A DNA stretch of 64,000 nt from Leptospira harrisiae (GCF_002811945.1 NZ_NPDX01000001.1:558001-622000); one strand, 5' to 3'; counted from the first letter of the stretch, positions 35,909 to 45,580 are shown. Notes: generated by a model not told the origin, from the sequence alone. Translations and numbers: made by a program.

Positions 35909-37225
35909 TTATTGTTCTACACAAACTAGGTAGTTGAGGCTAGCGCAAGATACACCACTCGCTCCATTTCGGAATGCGGTGTAATCATTCGAATTGGAGT
36001 TTCCCACTCTGCCACCTTCCGATGCAGGAGAGGTCGCAGATCCACTAGTCCAATTCGAACAAGTATTTGTAACTTGTGCAGACGCAACTTGCCAATAAAA
36101 ATTAGGTGTGGCAAGGCCTGTCCAATAGGTTTTGAGTAATCCAGAATCGAAAGACTCGCTCATTGTGTAAGGTGCTGTTGAAAAAATACTCGAAGATGCC
36201 GGTAGGATTCCTGCCGTATTAGGAGTAAATAAAAATGCTGAGTCACTGGCACGAACGTAATATTTACCAAACTGAAAAACCCAATCGGTATTCTCTCCAG
36301 AATTTGTGCAATTTCCCGTAGTGTCGCAAGCAACTCTTGCTCCACCATCTGTTGTTAACATTGCTTTATAAGTTCCAGTCGATGGTTTGTTTGCATCGGC
36401 ATTGCATTTTAAGTCGGCACCAGCTGGGCCATTGGCAGCCGCCCCTTGTAGATTCCCATCAAAAGTCGCTGCTGTGATAAAAACTTTATAAACTGTTGGT
36501 TCAATTTGGATCGAAATGTTATGAGTATCGGAATCGGTACCGTTTGTAGCAGTGACTGCGTAGGAGGAGGACGGTAGTGTGCCACTAGTAGGTGTTCCAG
36601 AAATCACACAATTGCTCGCATTCAAACTCAATCCAGTGGGAAGAGTTGGAGTCACAGAACAATTGGTAATTACAAAGGTGATAGAAGGAGTGAGAGTTGG
36701 TGCCGCCACAGCATTCTGAAATATAAACGAATTCCCTGTATAGGCCAAATAGATATTCTGATGGCTGACGGAGACTGCACCGCTCGTGTTATAAAACGGA
36801 TCGACACTCGTGGCAGAGATTGAGAGAGAAGAAGAATCTAAAATTTGTGTTGTAGATGCCAAACTTATGGTTTGTACCACATTGTAATTTGCAGGTGTAA
36901 AAGTGAGAGTCGTTGGACTCGGTGAAGTTGCCGAACCATTGATTGTCATTTTAGTAGTGGAAAATGTAAATGAGATGGTTACGTTTGCTGTCGGTAATTT
37001 GACCAAAGAAATTCCGAAGTTTTGCGGTGTTCCATATTTCAATAAAATACTTGTACTGGATACATTGATTTTTGCAGAGGATGACACAGAAACAGAGGAA
37101 GATGAAGTAACGATGGGATTCAGGCCACTGATGAGCGTAAAAAGCAACTCATCTCGTGGATTCACTTGGTTACAGGAAAGAAACCAACCCAAAAAAAGGA
37201 AGGATACGAACAATTTCCAACGCAT
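35909..37225 (-). CDS. DUF1554 lipoprotein with Ig-like repeats
   Basis: A 438-residue surface-type lipoprotein. The lipobox is GWFLSC (Cys18). A Ser/Thr-rich beta part covers residues about 40-260, with Ig-like or cadherin-like strands (NVTISFTFSTTKMTINGS, then SPTTLTFTPANYN) and a He_PIG-type putative-Ig stretch (LPTGLSLNASNCVISGTPT). The C-terminal 190 residues are a DUF1554 domain: VYKVFITAATFDGNLQG, NGPAGADLKCNADANK, the WVFQFGKYYVRASDS segment and the final cysteine-containing NYLVCVEQ. This domain has a C-type-lectin-like look and is known to me mainly from leptospiral lipoproteins. A role in surface binding is likely, but the ligand is unknown. Confidence 0.87.
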   Translation of the reverse strand: MRWKLFVSFLFLGWFLSCNQVNPRDELLFTLISGLNPIVTSSSSVSVSSSAKINVSSTSILLKYGTPQNFGISLVKLPTANVTISFTFSTTKMTINGSATSPSPTTLTFTPANYNVVQTISLASTTQILDSSSLSISATSVDPFYNTSGAVSVSHQNIYLAYTGNSFIFQNAVAAPTLTPSITFVITNCSVTPTLPTGLSLNASNCVISGTPTSGTLPSSSYAVTATNGTDSDTHNISIQIEPTVYKVFITAATFDGNLQGAAANGPAGADLKCNADANKPSTGTYKAMLTTDGGARVACDTTGNCTNSGENTDWVFQFGKYYVRASDSAFLFTPNTAGILPASSSIFSTAPYTMSESFDSGLLKTYWTGLATPNFYWQVASAQVTNTCSNWTSGSATSPASEGGRVGNSNSNDYTAFRNGASGVSCASLNYLVCVEQ

Positions 37226-37301
37226 GTTTAGTACAACCTCCCTTATCCTCTAAAACAATTTAGGGATTTACCTTTCTCAAGTATCGGAGAAAGAAAGTGA
37301 G

Positions 37302-38906
37302 TTACAAGTGAAATTCTTGGCTTAGGTAGTTGGAAGATCTTTCCTTCAGTACTTCTCCTAGAAGATTACGTCCCATCTCATTGTCTTTGAAGCTCACAAC
37401 GGTTCGAATGGAAAATACACGAAGGGCATCGGCCACCGAAAGAGTTCCATCGGCAGAATCTTTACGGCCAGAAAAAGGAAAGGAATCTGGACCCCTTTGG
37501 CACTGTGCATTCCAATTCACACGGGCCACTTGGTTAACGAGTATATCAATGAGTTTGCCAATCGTTTTTGGATCCTTCCCAAAGACACTTGCTTGTTGGC
37601 CCATATTGGACTCATAAATGTAATTTAAAGGTTCGTCGATCGTCGAAAAGGGAACAATGGGAACCAGTGGCCCAAATTGTTCTTCATGATATAAACGTGC
37701 ATTTGGTGGGACTGGCGAAAGGATTGCAGGAAACATAAACGACTCATGGATTTCTCCTCCACCTGCATTCAAAATTTTGGCGCCTTGAGTGATTGCGTCA
37801 TCCAAAAGTTCCTTTAACCATTTGGTTTTTCCCTCTTCTGGGAGTGGTGTGAAGTTCACATCCTTATCCCAAGGCATACCTGCTTTCCATTTTGTTAGTT
37901 CTTCTAAATAAAGTTTTGTAAATTCATCTAAGATATCTTTGTGAACAAATAGGATTTTAAGTGCCGTACATCTTTGTCCATTATAAGCAAGTGATCCGGA
38001 AAGAATTTCAGGAACCATTGTTTTTAAATCGGTATCGGGTAAAACAATCGCAGGGTTCTTTGCGTTGAGTCCCAAAACGGATCTTAGGCGGTTGAGTTTT
38101 GGATGTTTTTTTGTGATGAGATTGGCAGTATGACTCGAACCGATAAAGGCAAAAACATCAATTTTTCCAGACTCCATAATCGGCGAAATGACTTTGGCAC
38201 CATCCCCATACACTGTGTTGATGACACCTGGAGGAAAAGCTTCCTGAAAACATTCAAGTAGAGGTTGGAGTAACAACACTCCATACTTTGCTGGTTTGAA
38301 AACCACTGTATTTCCCATAAGGATGGCTGGGATGAGGGTACAAAATGTTTCATTTAAAGGGTAATTGAATGGCCCCATACAAAGAACCACACCGTAAGGA
38401 GAACGTTTGATTTGTGCAATGAGACCTCCTTCTTTGATATAATTGGAGGAAGTTGTTTCCAGTTCTTGTAAAGATTCAATTGTATCTTCAAGATATTCGA
38501 TAGTTCTTTCGAATTCTTTTGTGGCATCTTTTTCTGTTTTGCCAATTTCCCACATAAGAAGTAAAATAATTTGGTCTCTTTTTCCCTTCATGAGTGTGAT
38601 GAACTTCCGAACGGCATCAATACGTTCTTTTGAAGAGGCTATGGGCCAAACACCTGTTCCGTGGTTGTAAGCTTTGACGGCAGCTTCGAGTGCTAACAAA
38701 CTTTGTGTTGCATCAAAATTAGGATAGGAACCTAAAATTACTTGTTCCAAGTTCCCATTTTTGTTTAAAAAGATTGGTGATTTGACAATTTGAGATTCCC
38801 CTTCCCAAATTCGTATTTCTCCATCTAAGAGGTATTCTTTTTGGTGGATGGGTTGGATCCTGTATTTTTCTGGAATGGAATCTTCGGAAGGAAAAACAAA
38901 GCTCAT
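37302..38906 (-). CDS. gapN: NADP-dependent glyceraldehyde-3-phosphate dehydrogenase (GapN-type)
   Basis: A 534-residue aldehyde dehydrogenase, cytoplasmic, that oxidises glyceraldehyde-3-phosphate directly to 3-phosphoglycerate without ATP formation while making NADPH. Motifs seen: MGPFNYPLNETFCTLIPAIL, the PAKYGVLLLQPLLE helix, FIGSSHTANL (cofactor loop), GLNAKNPAIVLPD, the catalytic Cys in YNGQRCTALKI, and CQRGPDSFPFSGRKDSADG near the end, the GapN/ALDH11 hallmark. An acyl semialdehyde dehydrogenase cannot be fully excluded. The 28-residue C-terminal tail is longer than the common core. Confidence 0.85.
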   Translation of the reverse strand: MSFVFPSEDSIPEKYRIQPIHQKEYLLDGEIRIWEGESQIVKSPIFLNKNGNLEQVILGSYPNFDATQSLLALEAAVKAYNHGTGVWPIASSKERIDAVRKFITLMKGKRDQIILLLMWEIGKTEKDATKEFERTIEYLEDTIESLQELETTSSNYIKEGGLIAQIKRSPYGVVLCMGPFNYPLNETFCTLIPAILMGNTVVFKPAKYGVLLLQPLLECFQEAFPPGVINTVYGDGAKVISPIMESGKIDVFAFIGSSHTANLITKKHPKLNRLRSVLGLNAKNPAIVLPDTDLKTMVPEILSGSLAYNGQRCTALKILFVHKDILDEFTKLYLEELTKWKAGMPWDKDVNFTPLPEEGKTKWLKELLDDAITQGAKILNAGGGEIHESFMFPAILSPVPPNARLYHEEQFGPLVPIVPFSTIDEPLNYIYESNMGQQASVFGKDPKTIGKLIDILVNQVARVNWNAQCQRGPDSFPFSGRKDSADGTLSVADALRVFSIRTVVSFKDNEMGRNLLGEVLKERSSNYLSQEFHL

Positions 38907-38978
38907 GATCCATGAATCGAACGGGGAGGTGACTAAAAAAGCAACATTTTACGGAAAAGATCTACCGATATAAAAAAT

Positions 38979-39173
38979 ATGGAACCATGGATGGACCAGA
39001 ACAAAGAAGAGTGGGAGGCTTTGACCTTACGACTTTTCCGTCGTGTGGAAGAATTGGAATCACTCATGTTAGAAGTTCGCAGTGATTTGGTTCGTTACCG
39101 TGCCGTACGTGAAGAATGGTACCATTGGCATAGTGCTTGGAAGGAGGAATACGCCAAACGAGCAACCGGATGA
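38979..39173 (+). CDS. Small coiled-coil protein
   Basis: A 64-residue acidic/basic helical protein with heptad spacing (LRLFRRVEELESLMLEVRSD) and many Trp residues. It starts with ATG at 38979, with an alternative at 38991. It is followed 71 bp later by the MaoC gene on the same strand. No named family is recognised. Composition and start context look coding, but it is short, so confidence is moderate. Confidence 0.55.
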   Translation: MEPWMDQNKEEWEALTLRLFRRVEELESLMLEVRSDLVRYRAVREEWYHWHSAWKEEYAKRATG

Positions 39174-39244
39174 GTCTGAAAAATCGTTTTCGGTAGGACC
39201 TCTCTTGGAAAATTAGTCCTATCCCATTCGAAAAAGGAATTCCC

Positions 39245-40423
39245 ATGGCCGAAAAACCTATGTCCCCCTTTGGTGAGTTAGCTCCCAGCACACCTGCCTC
39301 TCTCTCTGATGTCAAAAAGAACATTTATGGACGATACCTCGAAGAATTCAATGTAGGTGATATCTATGTTCACCCTCGTCAATTCACTGTGGACAGAAGT
39401 TTTGCCCAAGAATTTGCCACTGTGTTTATGGATGCAAATCCACTTTACCTATCTGCAGAATATGCAAAAGCTCATGGATTTGCCGATCTTTTAGTTCATC
39501 CACTGATGGTGTTTAATTTAGCACTTTCGATTGGTGTACAAAATAACAGTGAGAAGGCGCTTGCCAACCTCGGTTATTACAACGCACAATTTTTATTACC
39601 TGTTTATCCAGGAGACACTCTTTCTTCTCGCACAAAAATTTTAGGAGTGGATGACAAGGGCCCTGAGAAACCAGGAATCGTTCATGTAAGAACACTTTGT
39701 CTGAATCAAAAAAATGAAGTGGTTTTACAATACGAACGTAAAATCATGATTTACCAATCCAATGGAAAACCAAAAGGCAATCCAAAACCGGGTGATGCTT
39801 CTGCATTCTTTCCTGAGTCAAAAACTCCCGCCCTCAAACTTCCTAACCTCAAATTCCCAACGGAAATGAAAGATGTTACTTGGGGACATACTTACTTTGA
39901 AAACTTCAAACCAGGCCAAATTTATGTTCACCAAAATGGAAGAACCATCACTGACGAACATTACCAATGGACTTTCCGCGTAGGAAACACCCACCCACTT
40001 CATTATGATAAATTGTATTCCGCAGGAATCTCTGGCCCTATGGGTGGAGAACCAGTGGTTTATGGTGGACTCGTATTTGGTTGGTTAGCTGGTATGGCAT
40101 CTCGTGATATATCTGAAAACGCAATTTGGGAACTTGGATTCACTGAAGGATACCACACACAACCTGCTTTTTCTGGTGATACAGTGACCTGTATTTCTCG
40201 TATATTAACTACAGAAGACAAAGGAACTGAATACGGAATCCCTGCGGGTGAAGTTCAAATCCAATTCATCGGACTCAAAAACATCAAAGCAAACGATGCT
40301 TTGGATAAATTTGGTGCGGATCTTTTCCTCAAAGAAAACGATAAAAAGAAATTAGGAAAAGAAAAAATCCCAGAAAAAATCTTCGAAATTGAAAGAAGAT
40401 TGATCATCAAAAAACAACCATAA
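39245..40423 (+). CDS. Tandem MaoC-like hydratase
   Basis: A 392-residue protein with two hotdog domains. The first, about residues 25-170, has the MaoC pattern [18 protein letters not shown], then [17 protein letters not shown]. The second, about residues 215-375, has [17 protein letters not shown] and [14 protein letters not shown], with GEPVVYGG as the active-site loop. Such tandem enzymes hydrate enoyl-CoA, mesaconyl-CoA or similar acyl-CoA esters. It may belong to a mesaconyl/methylmalyl-CoA branch, but no partner genes are seen. The ATG at 39245 has a short purine-rich leader (AAAAAGGAATTCCC). The MBL hydrolase gene follows after 9 bp, suggesting an operon. Confidence 0.82.
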   Translation: MAEKPMSPFGELAPSTPASLSDVKKNIYGRYLEEFNVGDIYVHPRQFTVDRSFAQEFATVFMDANPLYLSAEYAKAHGFADLLVHPLMVFNLALSIGVQNNSEKALANLGYYNAQFLLPVYPGDTLSSRTKILGVDDKGPEKPGIVHVRTLCLNQKNEVVLQYERKIMIYQSNGKPKGNPKPGDASAFFPESKTPALKLPNLKFPTEMKDVTWGHTYFENFKPGQIYVHQNGRTITDEHYQWTFRVGNTHPLHYDKLYSAGISGPMGGEPVVYGGLVFGWLAGMASRDISENAIWELGFTEGYHTQPAFSGDTVTCISRILTTEDKGTEYGIPAGEVQIQFIGLKNIKANDALDKFGADLFLKENDKKKLGKEKIPEKIFEIERRLIIKKQP

Positions 40424-40432
40424 GGTGAAAAA

Positions 40433-41455
40433 ATGAAAGTTACCATCCCCAAACGAATTCCTGAGATGGAAGACATCGGGGATGGTGTCTTTAAAATTAT
40501 CCTGCCCCAACCGTTTTACGCTCCTAACAATATCTATTTGTATCAAGGTGACGATGGTTTGACTTTAATTGATTCTGGTTATATAGAATCTATCCCGATG
40601 TTACAGGCATCTTTAAAAACTAAAGGTTTTTCATTTAAAGACATTCGTCATATCATTTATACTCACAATCATTTGGATCATATTTCCTCTTCTTTAGTTC
40701 TTAAGTCTTATGCAAAAAACGTAACCTATTACGGGTATCGTGCTATGGCTGATGGTGTCGGAAATTATTTAGAATCGATGGTGCTATTTGAAGAGGCCAC
40801 GGAAGACTTGTTTCATAAAGCTTTTGGGGATAAGGAAGAACTAGATCGGATTTTGGAAGAATCTCGCCAAGGTTGGCGACAGTTTTATAGTAAATTTAGT
40901 GAAACCAAAAAAGGGGATCCTGTCTTAAGAATCGATGTCAAAATTGATCATAACGACAGTTTAGAGTTAGGTGGTAGGTTATTTCGTTTTTTGCATACAC
41001 CCGGTCATAATTTGTATCATATCACGCCTGTAGATCCTTCGACGGGGATTTATTTTTCAGGAGATTTGATTATTGCCAATCTCACAGCCATTTATTCGGA
41101 AATGGATGGAAGTTTGGGTGATTATTATTTTACACTTTCCAAACTTTTAGAAGAGCCCATTAAACGAATGTTACCTGCCCATGGTAGTGAAATAGAAGAT
41201 CCGAAAAAAACGATTACTCTTGTAAAAAAAACATTAAGTATCCTTGAAAAAGGAGTCCTTCGCCGCCTCAGAGAAGGGGAATCTGATTTAAAAGTGCTAA
41301 TGGAAGCAGCCATTGGAAAAAAAGTCCATAACGGTGGCCATTTACCAACAGCTCTTGGACTTGTGTATAGCATCATCCAGAAATTAGTTTTAGAAGGATT
41401 AATTCGTATCGAAAAAAGGGAAAATGGATACGAAGTTTTTCATTTTGTAGGTTGA
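40433..41455 (+). CDS. MBL-fold hydrolase with C-terminal winged-helix
   Basis: A 340-residue metallo-beta-lactamase-superfamily protein. The metal motif is IYTHNHLDHISSSL near residue 76, HTPGHNLYHI holds the next His, the bridging Asp is in YFSGDLIIAN and the late His in LPAHGSEI. The C-terminal 80 residues (RLREGESDLKVLMEAAIGKK, LPTALGLVYSIIQKLVLEGL) form a winged-helix-like domain seen in LACTB2 and related nucleases or thioesterases. The substrate is unknown. The MaoC gene 9 bp upstream makes an acyl-CoA-linked role plausible. A 139-bp gap to the convergent membrane gene follows with no clear terminator. Confidence 0.82.
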   Translation: MKVTIPKRIPEMEDIGDGVFKIILPQPFYAPNNIYLYQGDDGLTLIDSGYIESIPMLQASLKTKGFSFKDIRHIIYTHNHLDHISSSLVLKSYAKNVTYYGYRAMADGVGNYLESMVLFEEATEDLFHKAFGDKEELDRILEESRQGWRQFYSKFSETKKGDPVLRIDVKIDHNDSLELGGRLFRFLHTPGHNLYHITPVDPSTGIYFSGDLIIANLTAIYSEMDGSLGDYYFTLSKLLEEPIKRMLPAHGSEIEDPKKTITLVKKTLSILEKGVLRRLREGESDLKVLMEAAIGKKVHNGGHLPTALGLVYSIIQKLVLEGLIRIEKRENGYEVFHFVG

Positions 41456-41594
41456 GTATCGTTTGTTGCGGTAATTCAGTTTTTTTGGATACTATGACAA
41501 ATAATCTTTCTGTTGCTCGTTTGCATAAGCAGGTTATCTGTTAATCGCTAATTGCACTTTCCTTGAGAATCCGAACCAGATAATTTCAATCATA

Positions 41595-43409
41595 CTAGTT
41601 TGAAAGTGGCAACTGCCAAACTTCAATTTGTTTTCCTTTCCAAACGAAAACACCCTTTTGATTTTCTAATTCTTTTTTATATTCCAAAATTCGAGATTTC
41701 GGCCAGAGAATTTCATCAGTGAACTCTGGAGAAAACACCACATAACAAAAATTTGCCTTTTTACAAATCGAAGATGCATTTTTGATTTGTTCTAGAGGAT
41801 AAGTTTTCACCTGGTCGGTGATCTGAAACGAAAGGTTGTATTGAGAGAATACAAAAACACCTTTTTCGATTTTTAGGTTTTTATCTTTATCTGAATTTGA
41901 CATTATATTCGAATTCAGATTTGTATTTTGCGATATAGCCTTTAATGGATTCGAGAGAATTAATTTATTTGTTTTTTTTAAATCTTTTCGAATTTCTTCT
42001 AAGTTGGGTTGATTCCATGGACTTTTTATGTTCGTATCCAATGGAAAATTTTGATCCAAAGAATTTTTCCAAAAAAGACAAGTGAGAATCAAAAAGGCAA
42101 AAGATAGGGATGTTTTTTTCTCGGATTGGATCCATAAAATTCCTGTATAGAGGATAAAGGGCATTAGCGAATAACTGTAATACGTATAAACTTCATGGTG
42201 CCATGGCCTAGTGGAAAATATATGAGTCGCGTATATTAGTCCGATTCCCATAACTTCAGCCAACATTGGAAAGATCCCGAGTCCTCCGCTAACGATTAAC
42301 TCTAGAAAGATTTGGAATGATTTTTGGAAACCGCTTACTTGTTTGAATGCGGAATGGTATTCTTGCGTCAGAACCTTTGCCCAAGTTATGGATTCCGGTC
42401 TATCACCAAATATTGGATTTATGAAAAACACAAAACACAGCCAAATTAATGCAATACTGAAAACAATTGTTAGTGATGGGATGACAGGTTTTTCTTGAGA
42501 AGGAACACTGGCTAGTTCACTCGAATGTCGGTCTTTTTTGTATTGATTCCATTGATTGTATAAAAGTTTTAAACCTGTTGGCAGAAAAAACAGAAGTAAA
42601 TAAATTCCAATATCTTCCTTGATGGAAAGGTAAAGAATTGTGGCAAAAGATAAAATGCTATAATAAATCCAAATGCTTCGCGGGCGGACATTTTGTTCAA
42701 TCTCACGTTTTTCCCAAACATAAAAAAAGAAAAGTCCAAAAACCAATACCAGAACTTCAAAATGAAAACTGGATCCAATGCGATAGAGATACAATTGGTT
42801 TGTTACAAGTACCCAGAAAACTAAAAATTTAATTCCGAATTCTTTCGAGTTCTTTTTTGTAATTCGGTAAGCCCATATTAGCCAAAGAACGGTTCCCAAT
42901 TGGTAAACAAAAAATACTCCTGCAGCGAGTCCCCATCTATTTGGAATCAAACTAACAAATGGAGATAAAACTGCCATTCCTGGTGCAAAGTGATGGTGAA
43001 GGTAACTTCCCTCTCCTGATTCTGAATAGTAACTACTAGTAAATCCCTCTCCGTGAGAAATAGAAAGGAGGATATCCGAAATGCCAATATAATCCGCATC
43101 TTGAAATAAATAAACATCGGCCAGAGACTTTGTTAAGTGAAAGGTATGAATGCTACTCGCAATTAAAAAGAAAAAACAGCTGATACAAAGTAAATAGGGG
43201 AGAAAGGTGATTTGTTTGTTGGATAACAAATCAAAGTTAGTCGAAATGGAATTTGGTTTTGATTTGGATTTTTTTTCTTTCCAGAAGCTGAATGCTGATA
43301 AGAATAATAAAAAAAGAAATACCCCCTTTTGAAAGGGGGTATGAAAGTTTTTAGGAGAAATAAAGAGAACAGAAGAAACTAAACTGAATAAAAAAAATAA
43401 ATAAACCAC
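41595..43409 (-). CDS. DUF2079-family membrane protein
   Basis: A 604-residue polytopic protein with roughly ten helices and a C-terminal soluble domain. The DUF2079 marker region is seen: QDADYIGISDILLSISHGEG, then SYYSESGEGSYLHHHFAPGM. The family resembles GT-C glycosyltransferases. The frame opens with a GTG at 43409, one base before the aldolase-like stop, but codons 23-31 contain a strong terminator hairpin (43320-43341). A later start, for example TTG at 43229 just before the helix LPYLLCISCFFFLIASS, is therefore possible. The first 40 residues are hydrophobic and could equally be a real first helix. Confidence 0.72.
   Translation of the reverse strand: MVYLFFLFSLVSSVLFISPKNFHTPFQKGVFLFLLFLSAFSFWKEKKSKSKPNSISTNFDLLSNKQITFLPYLLCISCFFFLIASSIHTFHLTKSLADVYLFQDADYIGISDILLSISHGEGFTSSYYSESGEGSYLHHHFAPGMAVLSPFVSLIPNRWGLAAGVFFVYQLGTVLWLIWAYRITKKNSKEFGIKFLVFWVLVTNQLYLYRIGSSFHFEVLVLVFGLFFFYVWEKREIEQNVRPRSIWIYYSILSFATILYLSIKEDIGIYLLLFFLPTGLKLLYNQWNQYKKDRHSSELASVPSQEKPVIPSLTIVFSIALIWLCFVFFINPIFGDRPESITWAKVLTQEYHSAFKQVSGFQKSFQIFLELIVSGGLGIFPMLAEVMGIGLIYATHIFSTRPWHHEVYTYYSYSLMPFILYTGILWIQSEKKTSLSFAFLILTCLFWKNSLDQNFPLDTNIKSPWNQPNLEEIRKDLKKTNKLILSNPLKAISQNTNLNSNIMSNSDKDKNLKIEKGVFVFSQYNLSFQITDQVKTYPLEQIKNASSICKKANFCYVVFSPEFTDEILWPKSRILEYKKELENQKGVFVWKGKQIEVWQLPLSN
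43320..43341 (-). terminator. Intrinsic terminator inside the DUF2079 coding start
   Basis: On the minus strand TACCCCCTTT is followed by two bases and AAAGGGGGTA, then TTTCTTTTTTTATT. Stem and T-run have the form of a rho-independent terminator for the upstream aldolase-like gene, yet the hairpin falls in frame inside the next annotated gene. Confidence 0.6.
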
Positions 43410-44201
43410 TTAGCGTATAAAGTACAATACCTTTCTTTCGCCAATACGTTCTCTGTTGATTTCCACTCGGTTGCGGTAATAATAACCTTTTTCTGGAAAG
43501 GTTTTTGAGAAAAATTCAAATAAATCCATTTCAAACAACAACATACATTCCGCCACGTCAGTTGGGCCGATGGACATTGCATTTTTTGTATCTACCATCA
43601 CGTGGCGAGAGTTGATAAAGTCGGGTTCAATTTCATTGGCAATGAGTTCAAAATTAGTTTTGGTGATGGTCCCACCAACAGAAGTTTTTTTCCCTCTGCT
43701 TTTTGCCTCTGAAATGATTTTTTTGGAAATCCTTGTGACCTCTTTGTCATCAGGTTTTTTGTCCATAGAAGCACTTAAGTCTGATCTAGCGGCTGTTACT
43801 TGCTCTAAACTCTGGAATGGTACTGAATCAAAAATATCCATCAAATTTCTATACCCAGTGATGGTTTCCATATTGATTGCTTTGTTATAGGATTCGTATT
43901 CAGATGGTGTTAAGAGATTCTTCATAGTTTGGATGAAGTTTTTTAATGCATATTCCGACTCCACCATAGGTGCAGAAATTCCAGATACTCCGATTCTTTG
44001 GCAAATCCGGATATCGTTTCTAGCTTCCGGGCCTCCAATTTTGACATAGAGAGGCATAATTCCTGCGGTGATCGTTTTTAAGAGGGAGATTTCTTCTTCT
44101 CCCATGTCCTCGGTTTCCGTACCTGTTTTGATGCAGACAAAAGAGTAGTTTTCCTTCATCTCCAGTAAGGTTTTTCGTAAAACGTGGATTGATGTTTCCA
44201 T
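43410..44201 (-). CDS. HpcH/HpaI aldolase/citrate lyase-family protein
   Basis: A 263-residue TIM-barrel protein. The open frame runs to 44495, but that part overlaps the divergent lepB gene, so the ATG at 44201 with GGAG nine bases upstream is used. Features seen: NYSFVCIKTGTETEDMGEEE, then IMPLYVKIGGPEARNDIRIC and GISAPMVESEYALKNFI, a metal-binding-like pattern, and the strand INSRHVMVDTKNAM. It is shorter than classical citrate lyase beta subunits and lacks a clear CoA signature, so the reaction is unknown. The C-terminus (YYYRNRVEINRERIGERKVL) is basic. The next gene begins one base after its stop. Confidence 0.72.
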   Translation of the reverse strand: METSIHVLRKTLLEMKENYSFVCIKTGTETEDMGEEEISLLKTITAGIMPLYVKIGGPEARNDIRICQRIGVSGISAPMVESEYALKNFIQTMKNLLTPSEYESYNKAINMETITGYRNLMDIFDSVPFQSLEQVTAARSDLSASMDKKPDDKEVTRISKKIISEAKSRGKKTSVGGTITKTNFELIANEIEPDFINSRHVMVDTKNAMSIGPTDVAECMLLFEMDLFEFFSKTFPEKGYYYRNRVEINRERIGERKVLYFIR

Positions 44202-44313
44202 ATGCAGAAGATCTCCATGTATGGTATCGTCGATTCCCGAAAATAGTACAAGTCTTTTGCGCTTTTTTTCCCCCTTTCTTGACAGAAAATTCCAATTCCC
44301 TAGCTTCGAACCT

Positions 44314-45351
44314 ATGGGAATATTCTCCACTATCTTCCAATCCAAACCAAAACAAGATTCTAAGGAACCACCAAAAGAGGGAGCGGCCGCTTCTGGAATT
44401 TCTTTCGGAATCATTGTCGTTCTTGTATTTGCTTTCAAATCATCTATATTAGATGCTAATAATATTCCTTCTGGTTCGATGATCCCCACACTCAAAATCG
44501 GGGATTTTTTGTTTGTGAATAAAATGCGTTATTCTTTTCGTATGCCCTTTACCGAAAAGGAACTCTTTCGAATCGATGATCCAAAACGTGGAGATATTGT
44601 TACATTTATCCCTCCGGCAACAGCACTTGCCCAAGAAGAATCAAGGACTGGGATTTTTGCCAAACGATTTGTGAAACGTGTCGTGGGTCTTCCCGGAGAT
44701 ACAATCCGAATCACTCGTAAATACATTGATACCAAAGATAGAGGTAGGGTACACTTTGCACTCATTGAGTATAAGGAAAAAGGTTCTGATGAGTTTCGGT
44801 CCTACCAACCACAGGAAGTTCCGATTGGAAAAGAACTTTCCGATTTGGACAATTTAGAAGCAACTCAAAGAGCCCTCTTTAAAGAAGTCAAACCAGGTTT
44901 TGAACATTTGATTTTAGAAGGATTTGAAGATGATCGTCGTGCACATATCTTTGAATACTGCGATTTTTTACACGGCTGTCAAATCCCTGAAGGCCAATAC
45001 ATGGTGATGGGAGATAATAGAGATGATTCACATGATTCACGTGCCTGGGGATTTGTGAAACGAGAGGACATCTTAGGTAAGGCCCTTATCATTTATTTCT
45101 CTATCGATTGGAAAGACTCCACTTGTGAATATAAAGATGGTCAGGAGCTTGCAGAAAAAGGACCTGAAATTGCGGAACGTTTTGAAGGTGAAAGTTTAGA
45201 TAATCGTTGTCATTACACTGAAGTATTTTCCTCACATAATTCTCGTTATAGAGATGATGAATCAAGGTTAGGGTGGATTGAAAGAACCATTCGATACCGA
45301 CTTTGGAGACTTAGTGTTAGGTGGGATCGAATTGGGCGTATCCTCCAATAA
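44314..45351 (+). CDS. lepB: Signal peptidase I
   Basis: Membrane-bound serine protease that removes Sec and Tat signal peptides, 345 residues. The ATG at 44314 avoids a spurious upstream extension. One membrane helix (ISFGIIVVLVFAFKSSI) precedes the catalytic part on the periplasmic side: NIPSGSMIPTLKIGDFLFVN with nucleophile Ser55, KRGDIVTFIPP, the general-base Lys in RFVKRVVGLPGDTI, and MGDNRDDSHDSRAWGFV. It is longer than many type I peptidases because of an insertion between boxes D and E. It is divergent from the aldolase-like gene. The AtpZ-like gene starts 2 bp after its stop. Confidence 0.94.
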   Translation: MGIFSTIFQSKPKQDSKEPPKEGAAASGISFGIIVVLVFAFKSSILDANNIPSGSMIPTLKIGDFLFVNKMRYSFRMPFTEKELFRIDDPKRGDIVTFIPPATALAQEESRTGIFAKRFVKRVVGLPGDTIRITRKYIDTKDRGRVHFALIEYKEKGSDEFRSYQPQEVPIGKELSDLDNLEATQRALFKEVKPGFEHLILEGFEDDRRAHIFEYCDFLHGCQIPEGQYMVMGDNRDDSHDSRAWGFVKREDILGKALIIYFSIDWKDSTCEYKDGQELAEKGPEIAERFEGESLDNRCHYTEVFSSHNSRYRDDESRLGWIERTIRYRLWRLSVRWDRIGRILQ

Positions 45352-45352
45352 G

Positions 45353-45580
45353 ATGGCAGGTGAATCTGAAAAACCATCAGATAAAAAACCGGAGAAGTCA
45401 TCAATGGCAATGGCTGGTGCCGGTTTTGAATTTGTTTCTTCCATTGCAGTTTTTGTAGTGGGAGGATATTATCTCGACGACTATATGAAAACGGAGCCAC
45501 TCTGGCTTCTCGTCGGTTTTTTCTTAGGTTTTATTTTTGCTTTTTATTCTCTCATCAAACGAGCCAAGGAAAACGAATAA
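45353..45580 (+). CDS. AtpZ/AtpI-family small membrane protein
   Basis: A 75-residue protein with two membrane helices (FEFVSSIAVFVVGGYYLDDY, then WLLVGFFLGFIFAFYSLIKR), the pattern of AtpZ, ATP synthase gene 1. Such proteins may help F0 c-ring assembly or magnesium or calcium transport. The ATG at 45353 follows the lepB stop by 1 bp and is preferred over the frame from 45278, which runs inside lepB. The main atp operon with its own atpI-like gene is about 6.7 kb downstream, so this copy is detached from it. Confidence 0.78.
   Translation: MAGESEKPSDKKPEKSSMAMAGAGFEFVSSIAVFVVGGYYLDDYMKTEPLWLLVGFFLGFIFAFYSLIKRAKENE

Noticed and set aside
35616..37305. AAGTGAGTTAC at both ends of the DUF1554 gene, looking like a target duplication
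   Set aside because: An 11-mer may recur by chance; one copy contains the gapN stop codon and no inverted ends or transposase are seen.
43410..44495. Long 361-residue version of the aldolase-like protein
   Set aside because: The extra N-terminus overlaps divergent lepB coding sequence; the ATG at 44201 has a ribosome site and fits better.
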